Source: Acidimicrobiia bacterium | GTDB taxonomy: Bacteria; Actinomycetota; Acidimicrobiia; Spongiisociales; UBA5794 | Assembly (NCBI GenBank): GCA_030599515.1 | Contig: JAUVNV010000157.1 | Coordinates: 1 to 6,086 of the forward strand | Direction of reading: 5' to 3' | DNA length: 6,086 bases | In this document: in pieces, positions 1 through 5,185 of the stretch | Numbering within the stretch: position 1 is the stretch's first letter | Layout of the letters: each line of letters begins with the position of its first letter | Position numbers and translations under genes: made by a program | The notes under the pieces: generated by a model | Database searches by the model: none | What the model saw: the letters and a program-made list of their open reading frames with translations, nothing else | What the model was told of the DNA's origin: nothing

Positions 1-1
1 C

Positions 2-67
2 CTCTACTGGATCGTGTCGACGGACAAGGCCGCAGGTGAGGATCTTCGCCTGCAACTCGGCATTTGA
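2..67 (+). CDS. C-terminal end of an unidentified protein (partial, 5' end outside window)
   Basis: The second reading frame from the window edge is open to a TGA at 65-67 and gives a 21-residue tail, LYWIVSTDKAAGEDLRLQLGI. The sequence looks like a genuine protein end: balanced composition, a hydrophobic start and a charged stretch before the stop. It stops exactly where the repeat-rich intergenic sequence begins. Of the other two forward frames, one stops early and the other runs straight into the repeats. In mycobacteria the neighbour of rsmI is a protein mannosyltransferase gene, but this tail shows nothing that would support that name, so no function is assigned. The gene would converge on the bL37 gene downstream. 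Confidence 0.5.
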   Translation, partial: LYWIVSTDKAAGEDLRLQLGI

Positions 68-83
68 ACTCGCTTCGCTCATC

Positions 84-111
84 GTATCCGGTATCCGGTG
101 TCCGGTATCCG
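84..111. repeat. Heptanucleotide tandem array, unit GTATCCG, 4 copies
   Basis: Four head-to-tail 7-bp units lie at 84-90, 91-97, 98-104 and 105-111. Three are identical (GTATCCG) and the third is GTGTCCG. They lie 16 bp after the stop of the partial gene, in the interval between two convergent genes. Seven-base periodic arrays of this kind resemble the short tandemly repeated repetitive (STRR) heptamers described in cyanobacteria, but no relationship is claimed. Confidence 0.9.
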
Positions 112-136
112 GTCGAGGGTGTAGCAGGCTCTCCGC

Positions 137-185
137 CGAGTACCGAGTACCGAGTACCGAGTACCGAGTACCGAGTACCGACTAC
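137..185. repeat. Heptanucleotide tandem array, unit CGAGTAC, 7 copies
   Basis: Six perfect CGAGTAC units run from 137 to 178, followed by a one-base variant CGACTAC at 179-185. The array starts 25 bp after the GTATCCG array. Read as RNA, the two arrays can pair in register: each 7-nt turn gives five Watson-Crick pairs, one G-U wobble and one C-A mismatch. The pair could therefore fold into a long imperfect stem with a 25-nt loop. That would suit a 3'-end or bidirectional terminator/processing structure between convergent genes, although there is no T-run. The copy number is probably variable between strains. Confidence 0.92.
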
Positions 186-222
186 CTCTGTCAGACACCT
201 AGACCGTAGGTGACCCTGCCCG

Positions 223-228
223 TACGGT
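223..228 (+). promoter_or_regulatory. Candidate -10 element (TACGGT) placed for a leaderless ATG at 235
   Basis: TACGGT fits the actinobacterial TANNNT -10 pattern. It is followed by six bases and then an ATG at 235-237, the spacing expected for a leaderless transcript. That ATG opens the same frame as the DUF192 gene. No convincing -35 box is seen. TACGGT is also the right arm of an inverted repeat whose left arm is ACCGTA at 203-208, so it could equally be a hairpin or binding site. The element may drive the DUF192-rsmI transcript through the antisense of the bL37 gene. Confidence 0.25.
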
Positions 229-299
229 GAGCACATGACGCGTGTCAGCGACCGGGTCCGAATCGGGGTGTCGAAACAGCAGACGGCTGGGGGGCGTGA

Positions 300-383
300 T
301 CAGCCGCGGCCGGCGTTCGGCTTGCGGCCGTGGTTCGCCTTGCTGCGGCGTGCGCGAAGCTTGCGTCGTTTTGCCTTTGCCAT
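300..383 (-). CDS. Mini ribosomal protein, bL37-like (27 aa)
   Basis: ATG at 383-381 reads 27 codons to a TGA at 302-300. The product has a Lys/Arg-rich N-terminal half starting MAKAKRRK, followed by the motif SKANHGRKPNA (residues 14-24) and a short GRG tail. From memory this matches bL37, a protein of about 24 residues found in the cryo-EM structure of the Mycobacterium smegmatis 50S subunit, which starts MAK, is very basic and ends near KANHGKRPNA. It would be a structural protein bound to 23S rRNA. No Shine-Dalgarno is visible. A TANNNT hexamer (TACGCT, minus strand 399-394) lies 10 bases before the ATG, so the mRNA may have almost no leader. The ORF stays open upstream of the ATG, opposite the DUF192 and rsmI genes, but only the last 27 codons resemble a known protein. 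Its start is divergent from the DUF192 gene, 49 bp away. The gene is too short for most gene finders. Confidence 0.75.
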   Translation of the reverse strand: MAKAKRRKLRARRSKANHGRKPNAGRG

Positions 384-393
384 AGTGACCGGG

Positions 394-399
394 AGCGTA
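394..399 (-). promoter_or_regulatory. Candidate -10 element for the bL37-like gene (TACGCT)
   Basis: On the minus strand TACGCT ends 10 bases before the ATG of the bL37-like gene. It matches TANNNT and would give a very short leader, which agrees with the lack of a ribosome binding site. No -35 match lies at 16-18 bp upstream, so this is only a candidate. Confidence 0.25.
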
Positions 400-422
400 C
401 CAGGCGAGCGCCCGTACCGGCC

Positions 423-429
423 GAGGGGG
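423..429 (+). promoter_or_regulatory. Shine-Dalgarno that sets the DUF192 gene start at GTG 433
   Basis: GAGGGGG lies three bases before GTG 433 (six from the end of its GAGG core). The other in-frame candidates, GTG 385 and ATG 235, lack such a site. Starting here also removes the poorly conserved N-terminal stretch that would lie antisense to the bL37-like gene. Confidence 0.55.
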
Positions 430-432
430 CCG

Positions 433-747
433 GTGACTCTCGCCGTCGGCTCGTGGAGATCGCCGCCCGTCGTGGTCGCTTCATCGTTCGCCGATCGGTT
501 GCTTGGGGTCAGGCGCAGAGAGACCGATGGCTTGCTCATCCGATCGTCGTCGGTGCATGGGTACGGGATTCGCGAACCGCTCAGGATCGTCCACCTGGAT
601 ATCGAAGGAGTGGTTGTCCACCAGGACATCCTCATGGCGGGTCGCCGCACTCCCGCACGCGGGGCATGGATTCTCGAGCTGCCGATCCGATCGCCGGGGC
701 CGGAAACGGGCACGAGGCTGGTGGTTCTGCCATCCTCCGTGTCGTGA
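433..747 (+). CDS. DUF192-family protein (104 aa)
   Basis: From GTG 433 the product is 104 residues long. It follows the pattern of the DUF192 family (PF02643 / COG1430): an N-terminal strand and helix with FADRLLG (19-25), then DGLLI (32-36), the hallmark H-x-x-G-[MI]-R as HGYGIR (42-47), a strand ending in LDIEGVVV (55-62), and a late AWILELP (78-84) where family members have a similar hydrophobic strand. The family's biochemical function is unknown. Members are small beta-rich proteins, often with a signal peptide, which is absent here. The stop TGA (745-747) overlaps the GTG of rsmI in a GTGA junction, so the two are probably translationally coupled. An upstream ATG at 235 would extend it to 170 residues, but the added segment is Arg-rich, has no recognisable fold and runs antisense to the bL37-like gene. 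The assignment is by motif pattern from memory. The 3' half reads much more like protein than the 5' extension. Confidence 0.7.
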   Translation: MTLAVGSWRSPPVVVASSFADRLLGVRRRETDGLLIRSSSVHGYGIREPLRIVHLDIEGVVVHQDILMAGRRTPARGAWILELPIRSPGPETGTRLVVLPSSVS

Positions 748-1625
748 CCGGACGTCTGATCATCTGCGCCACCCCGATCGGGAACCTCGAAGACGCGTCC
801 CCACGGCTGCGGCAGACGCTGGCAGCTGCGGACGTGGTGTTTGCTGAGGACACAAGGCGAACGGGGAAGCTCCTCGAGCGTTTCGGGGTCACAGCGCAGC
901 TGCGATCGTTCTTCCTTGGAAACGAAGGTGAGAGAACGGTCGAGATCCGTTCGCGGCTGGAACGGGGGGAGACGATCGCTCTCGTCAGCGATGCCGGGAT
1001 GCCGGCCGTCTCGGACCCGGGCGTCGCGGCGGTTCGCGCCGCACGCTCCGTCGGCGCCGCCATCTCCGTCGTGCCGGGCCCGAGTGCCGTCACCTCGGCG
1101 ATCGCCGTGGCGGGTTTCGGAGGGGACCGGTTCGTCTTCGAGGGATTCCTGCCGCGGAGCGGAGAGGCACGCGGTCGCCGGATCGCGAGTATCGCTCAGG
1201 ACGAGCGGCCGGTTGTGTTGTTCTCCGCCCCCAGCCGGGTTACCAAGGATCTCGCCGATCTCGCAACTGCAGCAGGTGATGATCGAACGGTCGTGATCGC
1301 CAGAGAGATCACGAAGATGCACGAGGAGATCTGGACGGGCACCCTTGCAGAAGCCGTCGATCACTGGACCGCCGATGTCGAGCCCAGGGGGGAGTTCACG
1401 CTTGTGATCGAGCCCTGTCCCGAATCACCGCCCGACATGCCGGCGGCGCTCGATGCGGTCTTCGAACGCATGGCCGGCGGAGAGCGACTGTCGAACGCGG
1501 TGAGAGACGTAGCGGAAGTGACCGGGGTATCTCGCCGGGTGCTCTACGAAGCGGCGTTGGCGGAGAGAGCGGCTACCCGGCGGTCAGAGAGCGACGACAC
1601 TCCGCACACACTCCGCGACCTTTGA
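744..1625 (+). CDS. rsmI: 16S rRNA (cytidine-1402 2'-O)-methyltransferase RsmI
   Basis: RsmI uses S-adenosylmethionine to methylate the ribose 2'-OH of C1402 in the 16S rRNA decoding centre. The 293-residue product has the full tetrapyrrole-methylase-type fold: ATPIGNLED (9-17) close to the N-terminus, AEDTRR (34-39), the SAM-contacting LVSDAGMPAVSDPG (80-93), VVPGPSAVTSA (109-119), FVFEGFLPR, then the conserved E-I-T-K-x-H-E-E segment and EFTLVIE near the end of the catalytic domain. A short helical tail follows (about 251-272, NAVRDVAEVTGVSRRVLYEA), typical of RsmI proteins. I chose GTG 744 because family members begin only a few residues before the ATPIGNLED motif and because it sits in a GTGA overlap with the DUF192 stop. 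The open frame continues upstream to about 330 but without family similarity. The last 53 bp lie opposite the 3' end of the abrB-type gene. Length is normal and no key motif is missing. Confidence 0.96.
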   Translation: MTGRLIICATPIGNLEDASPRLRQTLAAADVVFAEDTRRTGKLLERFGVTAQLRSFFLGNEGERTVEIRSRLERGETIALVSDAGMPAVSDPGVAAVRAARSVGAAISVVPGPSAVTSAIAVAGFGGDRFVFEGFLPRSGEARGRRIASIAQDERPVVLFSAPSRVTKDLADLATAAGDDRTVVIAREITKMHEEIWTGTLAEAVDHWTADVEPRGEFTLVIEPCPESPPDMPAALDAVFERMAGGERLSNAVRDVAEVTGVSRRVLYEAALAERAATRRSESDDTPHTLRDL

Positions 1626-1812
1626 AGGCAGCAACAGATTCGGTGGAGCCGCAGAACACACAACTCGCTTCGAGCTTGCGGATCACGATGGCATCGTTCT
1701 CGACACCGATCTCGAGTTCGTCGCCCTCGTGGATGTTGAACAGGCGACGCGTCTCGGCGGGCACAACGATGCGACCGAGGTCATCGATCTTACGAACCAT
1801 CACGGTATCCAA
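1573..1812 (-). CDS. AbrB/SpoVT-type transcriptional regulator with C-terminal zinc ribbon (79 aa)
   Basis: The N-terminal half is an AbrB-type swapped-hairpin DNA-binding domain: MVRKIDDLGRIVVPAETRR followed by LFNIHEGDELEIGVENDAI. This closely resembles the first 45 residues of Bacillus AbrB (IVRKVDELGRVVIPIELRR, from memory). The C-terminal part carries two CxxC pairs, CVFC and CAEC, spaced like a small zinc ribbon. Bacillus AbrB instead has a different multimerisation tail. The likely role is a dimeric or tetrameric DNA-binding regulator; its targets are unknown. I start it at TTG 1812-1810, giving MDTVMVRKI, because a GGAGG lies exactly seven bases upstream. The internal ATG at 1800-1798 is the alternative (75 aa) but lacks a ribosome site at proper spacing. 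Its start is divergent from metG and its end converges on rsmI with a 53-bp overlap, so antisense interference is possible. It sits in the same position and orientation as abrB in B. subtilis, between rsmI and the methionyl-tRNA synthetase gene. Confidence 0.9.
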   Translation of the reverse strand: MDTVMVRKIDDLGRIVVPAETRRLFNIHEGDELEIGVENDAIVIRKLEASCVFCGSTESVAAFKGRGVCAECRRSLTAG

Positions 1813-1819
1813 CGGCGAA

Positions 1820-1824
1820 CCTCC
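1820..1824 (-). promoter_or_regulatory. Shine-Dalgarno GGAGG setting the abrB-type TTG start
   Basis: On the minus strand GGAGG is followed by seven bases and a TTG (1812-1810). The same site is 19 bases from the ATG at 1800, too far for efficient use. It therefore favours the rare TTG start and a 79-residue product. Confidence 0.65.
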
Positions 1825-1937
1825 ATCGACAGCGGGGGCCAATCGGCCATCCGCTGCCGAGTGTACCGGTTCGTTCAGGTCGCTCAGCCGTTCGCTTCGA
1901 ACCCCAATTCGGGACGCGGCACTACCATCGCACGACC
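1825..1937. promoter_or_regulatory. Divergent promoter region between the abrB-type gene and metG
   Basis: This interval must hold the promoters of both flanking genes. For the minus strand, TACACT at 1865-1860 is a good -10 match and would give a leader of roughly 40 nt before the TTG start. For the plus strand, TACCAT at 1923-1928 fits TANNNT and lies nine bases before the GTG of metG. No clear -35 boxes are seen. Two small dyads could be operators: GGCC-AATC-GGCC at 1837-1848 and CGAA-N6-TTCG at 1898-1911, the latter close to the putative metG promoter. Bacillus AbrB represses its own gene, so self-control here is a plausible inference. I see no T-box or S-box structure. Confidence 0.35.
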
Positions 1938-3599
1938 GTGACTGACACGAACAAACCCAAGCACATCCTCGTTGCCGTGGCATGGCCGTACGCCAGCGGG
2001 TCCCGACACCTTGGTCATCTCGGCGGCGCCTACCTGCCACCGGATATCTTCGCCCGCTACCACCGCGCCGTCGGCGATCGGGTCCTGATGGTCTCAGGCA
2101 GCGACGTGCATGGGACGCCGATCACCGTGCGCGCCGACGAAGAGGGCGTCAGCCCGGCCGAGATCATCGATCGCTACCACCCCGAGATCGAGCAGAACTG
2201 GAAGGATCTCGGCTTCACGTACGATCTGTATACGACCACCGGCACCGACATGCACTACGAAGTCGCCCAGGACTTCTTCATGCATCTGTTCGACAACGGG
2301 TACATGTACCGCAAGACGACTGAACAGTTCTACGACACCGAAGTCGATCGGTTCCTCCCCGACCGCTACGTGGAAGGAACCTGTCCCCACTGTGGGTATC
2401 TCGACGCTCGCGGCGACCAGTGCGACAACTGCGGCAGGACGCTCGACCCGATCGACCTCGTCGATCCCCGTTCGAAGCTTTCGGCAACCACACCGGTCCT
2501 GCGTGAGACGGAGCACTATTATTGGAAGCTCTCCGCGTTCCAGGAACCGCTGCTCGAGTGGCTCAATACCCGCGAAGGCTGGCGACCCCACGTTATCAAC
2601 TTCGCCATTGGCATGGTCGAAGACGGGCTGCACGATCGTGCGTTCACGCGGGACCTCGCGTGGGGAATCCCGCTCCCCGTCGACGACCTGGGCGAAGGCA
2701 AGTCGATCTACGTCTGGTGGGAAGCGGTCATGGGGTACTTGTCGGCTTCCAAGGAATGGGCGCGGCTGCGCGGCGAGCCGGATGCGTGGAAGGCCTGGTG
2801 GGAAGACCCCGACGCCGAGAGCTACTACTTCATCGGCAAAGACAACGTCCCCTTCCACGCCATTTACTGGCCCGCCCTGCTCCTCGGATACGGCGGCCTC
2901 AACCTGCCGACCGACGTGCCGGCAAATCAGTTCATCACGTTCAAAGGCGAGAAGGGTTCGGCCAGCCGCGGCGTCGGCCGCTCGATCTCATGGTACATCG
3001 ACCACTTCGAACCGGACGCCCTCCGGTATGCGGTCGCCATCAACTTCCCTGAGAGCAACGACACCGACATCTCGGACGAGAACCTGATCGGTCGGGTGAA
3101 CGACGAACTCGTCGCAACCTGGGGGAATCTCGTGAACCGGGTGGTTGCGATGACCGGGCGCTACTTCGACGGCATCACACAGGAACAGGTCGGTCTCGAT
3201 GAGCAGGATGACGCACTGATCGCATCGATCGATGAGATCCTGGCTGAGGTCGGCGAAATGATCTCCGACGTGAAGCTCCGTGCCGGGCTCCAGCGGGCCA
3301 TGGCGGGCGCACAGACCGTCAACGCATATCTCAACGAACGCGAACCGTGGAGGACGGCGAAGACGGACACGGCACGAACGGGGACGACACTCGGTGTGGC
3401 CATCGATGCCATCACCGGGATCGCGGTCGCCCTCTACCCGTACCTGCCGTTCACAACGGTGAGGCTCCTCGAAGCCTGCTCTGTGCCGATGGGAGAACAC
3501 GGCCCGTCGTGGGATCGTCCGGCGGTCCCGGCCGGTACCCGGCTCGGTGAACTCGGGCCGATGTACGCCAAGATGGAGCCGTTCGCCGACGACAAATGA
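1938..3599 (+). CDS. metG: Methionyl-tRNA synthetase
   Basis: This cytosolic class I enzyme charges initiator and elongator tRNA-Met with methionine using ATP. The 553-residue product has the Rossmann catalytic core with VAVAWPYASGSRHLGHLGG (12-30), where HLGH (24-27) is the HIGH motif. GSDVHGTP follows (54-61), and a four-cysteine zinc knuckle starts at C149 (CPHC at 149-152, then C162 and C165). KDNVPFH (301-307) and the KMSKS-region loop come next, then an anticodon-binding helix domain with WGNLVNRVVAMTGR. The KMSKS signature is altered to K339-G-S-A-S343 in the context FKGEKGSASRG, losing the second lysine. As I recall, Streptomyces-type MetRS also lacks that lysine (KFSTS) and shares the C4 knuckle sequence, so this is likely a clade trait rather than damage. 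There is no C-terminal EMAP/Trbp-like tRNA-binding domain. GTG 1938 is the only start that fits the family N-terminus. It has no Shine-Dalgarno and may be leaderless. It is the first gene of the four-gene operon. Confidence 0.97.
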   Translation: MTDTNKPKHILVAVAWPYASGSRHLGHLGGAYLPPDIFARYHRAVGDRVLMVSGSDVHGTPITVRADEEGVSPAEIIDRYHPEIEQNWKDLGFTYDLYTTTGTDMHYEVAQDFFMHLFDNGYMYRKTTEQFYDTEVDRFLPDRYVEGTCPHCGYLDARGDQCDNCGRTLDPIDLVDPRSKLSATTPVLRETEHYYWKLSAFQEPLLEWLNTREGWRPHVINFAIGMVEDGLHDRAFTRDLAWGIPLPVDDLGEGKSIYVWWEAVMGYLSASKEWARLRGEPDAWKAWWEDPDAESYYFIGKDNVPFHAIYWPALLLGYGGLNLPTDVPANQFITFKGEKGSASRGVGRSISWYIDHFEPDALRYAVAINFPESNDTDISDENLIGRVNDELVATWGNLVNRVVAMTGRYFDGITQEQVGLDEQDDALIASIDEILAEVGEMISDVKLRAGLQRAMAGAQTVNAYLNEREPWRTAKTDTARTGTTLGVAIDAITGIAVALYPYLPFTTVRLLEACSVPMGEHGPSWDRPAVPAGTRLGELGPMYAKMEPFADDK

Positions 3600-3601
3600 G
3601 G
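3598..3601 (+). promoter_or_regulatory. Ribosome binding site for tatD overlapping the metG stop
   Basis: GAGG overlaps the metG TGA (3597-3599) and lies five bases before ATG 3607. It favours ATG 3607 over the in-frame GTG 3601 and ties tatD translation to the end of metG. Confidence 0.5.
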
Positions 3602-3606
3602 TGCCG

Positions 3607-4368
3607 ATGACGACCTGGGTCGACAGCCACTGCCACGTCTTCATGCTCGACGATCCACCGGGTGCGGTCGATCGGGCCGTTGCCGCGGGTGTCGAGTGGA
3701 TGCTCGTTCCCGGTGTGGACGTCGAGACGAGCCTCCAGGCGCGCCGACTCGCCACAGAGCGGCCCGACAGGGTGCTGTGGGCGACAGGCCTGCACCCCCA
3801 TGACGCCGAGCGGTGGGACGAGGAACAGGCGAGAATCTCGGCGCTCGCCATCGAGGCCGCCGCCATCGGCGAGGTAGGCCTCGACTACTACCGCAACCTG
3901 TCGCCCCGCGACGACCAGCAACGGGCATTCCGCGACCAGGTTCAGCTCGCCTCCGACCTGGGCAAACCGGTGATCGTCCACACCAGGGACTCGTTCGCGG
4001 ACGTCTACGAGATCCTCGGTGAGGCGGACCTCGGGGAGAAAGCGGTCCTTCACTGTTGGACGGGTGGCCCTCGATGGACGAAACGGTTCCGGGAACTCGG
4101 TGCAACGTTCTCGTTCGCCGGACCGGTCACCTATGCCACGGGGGACACGGTGCGACTCGGCGCCGCAGAAGCACCACCGGAGCGCACGCTCGTCGAGACC
4201 GACACACCGTACCTGACACCCGAACCACACCGGAGTGAGATCAACAGGCCGGAGTGGTCGATCCTGAACGGCATCGCTCTCGCCGAGATCTGGGATATGC
4301 CCGCCGACGACGTCGCCCGTACCACCTCCGAGAACTCGGCCCGTGTCTTCGGAACACCGCATGGATGA
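3607..4368 (+). CDS. tatD: TatD-family metal-dependent DNase/hydrolase
   Basis: TatD proteins are TIM-barrel hydrolases of the amidohydrolase superfamily with two metal ions. They act as Mg2+-dependent DNases or 3' exonucleases in repair and quality control, and are cytosolic. The 253-residue product shows every expected metal ligand: H-x-H at H8 and H10 (VDSHCH), Glu89 in IGEVGLDYYR, His125 in VIVHTRD, His149 in LHCWTG, and Asp199 in VETDTPYLTPEPHR. TGLHPH (60-65) and the C-terminal N-S-A-R-V-F helix are also family hallmarks. Length is normal. ATG 3607 is preceded by GAGG at five-base spacing. It starts 7 bp after the metG stop and its last 8 bp overlap the chosen rsmA start, so metG, tatD and rsmA look co-transcribed. 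The exact substrate cannot be read from the sequence. The metG-tatD-rsmA linkage is very common in bacteria. Confidence 0.95.
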   Translation: MTTWVDSHCHVFMLDDPPGAVDRAVAAGVEWMLVPGVDVETSLQARRLATERPDRVLWATGLHPHDAERWDEEQARISALAIEAAAIGEVGLDYYRNLSPRDDQQRAFRDQVQLASDLGKPVIVHTRDSFADVYEILGEADLGEKAVLHCWTGGPRWTKRFRELGATFSFAGPVTYATGDTVRLGAAEAPPERTLVETDTPYLTPEPHRSEINRPEWSILNGIALAEIWDMPADDVARTTSENSARVFGTPHG

Positions 4369-5185
4369 ACCGGGCCCGCAAGGGAAGGCAACGATCCGGG
4401 ATCTCCTCACCGAGTACGGCCTCCGCCCGAATCAGTCGTACGGTCAGAACTTCCTCATCGATCCGAATGTGATCCGACGAATCGTGCGACTCGCGAACGT
4501 CTCATCCGGTTCACGGGTCGTGGAGATCGGTGGAGGGACCGGCACGCTCACCGGGGCGCTCGCCGCGACCGGTGCACGCGTGGTCGTCTACGAGATCGAT
4601 GCCGGACTCGTGCGGGTTCTCGAGGACTCCGTCGGTAGCCTGGCCAACGTCGAGATTCGGCACGAAGACGCCGGTCGGGTCGACCTACACGCCGATCTCG
4701 CCGACGGCCCGTGGTCTCTCGTGGCCAACCTCCCGTACAACGTCGGCACCGGGATCGTTCTCGATGCGTTGAGGCACGCTCCCGAGATCGAACGGTTCGT
4801 GATCATGGTGCAGCGCGAGGTCGCCGACCGTCTCCTCGCCGACCCTGGATCGCGCAGCTACGGGATTCCCTCAGTCGTGACGACGCTTCACGCTTCGGGT
4901 TCGGTGGTGTTCACCGCGCCGCCGGGCGTCTTCTACCCGACTCCCTCGGTTGATTCGACCGCCGTCGAACTCGTGCGTCATCCTGCACCGGACCAGGCAG
5001 AGCGGGCGATCGAGATAGCGACGGCAGCTTTCGGACAGCGCAGGAAGATGCTCCGGCGGAGCCTCGCCGGCATCGTTCCCGATCCCGTTCAAGTACTCGA
5101 GCGATGTGGAATCGATCCAACCTCTCGACCCGAGGAGATCTCACCCGGCGACTTCGTGACGATCGCGACAGAGGTGGATCGGTGA
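4361..5185 (+). CDS. rsmA: 16S rRNA (adenine-1518-N6/adenine-1519-N6)-dimethyltransferase RsmA (KsgA)
   Basis: The enzyme transfers four methyl groups from SAM to two adjacent adenosines in the 3'-terminal helix of 16S rRNA, a late checkpoint of small-subunit assembly. Loss of the modification gives kasugamycin resistance. The 274-residue product has QSYGQNFLID (25-34), SAM-binding motif I as EIGGGTG (55-61, with Gly at the place usually held by Pro in EIGPG), the acidic VYEID after the second strand, catalytic motif IV NLPYN (123-127), VQREVADR, and the APPGVFYPTPSVDSTAVEL segment. RRKMLRRSLAG follows in the C-terminal helical domain. The start is uncertain: ATG 4361 overlaps the tatD stop by 8 bp, while in-frame GTG 4343 would add six residues. 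Neither has a strong ribosome site, and I prefer the ATG. Unlike B. subtilis and mycobacteria, no rpfB-like gene lies between tatD and rsmA, and the Bacillus rnmV gene is also missing. The stop overlaps ispE by 4 bp. Confidence 0.96.
   Translation: MDEPGPQGKATIRDLLTEYGLRPNQSYGQNFLIDPNVIRRIVRLANVSSGSRVVEIGGGTGTLTGALAATGARVVVYEIDAGLVRVLEDSVGSLANVEIRHEDAGRVDLHADLADGPWSLVANLPYNVGTGIVLDALRHAPEIERFVIMVQREVADRLLADPGSRSYGIPSVVTTLHASGSVVFTAPPGVFYPTPSVDSTAVELVRHPAPDQAERAIEIATAAFGQRRKMLRRSLAGIVPDPVQVLERCGIDPTSRPEEISPGDFVTIATEVDR
5171..5174 (+). promoter_or_regulatory. Ribosome binding site for ispE inside rsmA
   Basis: GAGG lies seven bases before GTG 5182, inside the last codons of rsmA. It supports the GTGA-overlap start over the upstream ATG 5104, which would add 26 residues with no family similarity. 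Confidence 0.55.

Noticed and set aside
84..185. CRISPR array
   Set aside because: The repeats are 7-bp units directly abutting each other, with no spacers and no cas genes.
235..432. N-terminal extension of the DUF192 protein from ATG 235
   Set aside because: The translated segment is Arg/Pro-rich, shows no family similarity and lies antisense to the bL37-like gene. GTG 433 has a better ribosome site. It is kept only as a finding about a possible leaderless transcript.
480..665. Minus-strand frame with a PCPACG zinc-knuckle-like motif
   Set aside because: It has no usable start codon nearby, and it is the complement of the DUF192 coding strand, which explains its protein-like look.
300..1364. 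A 354-codon open frame on the minus strand opposite rsmI and the DUF192 gene
   Set aside because: Most of it is the antisense of a confident rsmI gene in high-GC DNA and has low-complexity shadow composition. Only its last 27 codons (the bL37-like peptide) resemble a real protein.
4369..4400. A missing or broken rpfB or rnmV gene between tatD and rsmA
   Set aside because: tatD and rsmA overlap directly and there is no leftover sequence that could be a remnant.
3451..4410. A 319-codon minus-strand open frame opposite tatD
   Set aside because: It is the antisense shadow of tatD and the end of metG, with no recognisable motif.
5104..5181. Longer IspE starting at ATG 5104
   Set aside because: The extra 26 residues lie inside rsmA in another frame and do not match the IspE N-terminus. 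GTG 5182 has a well-spaced GAGG and the usual GTGA overlap.
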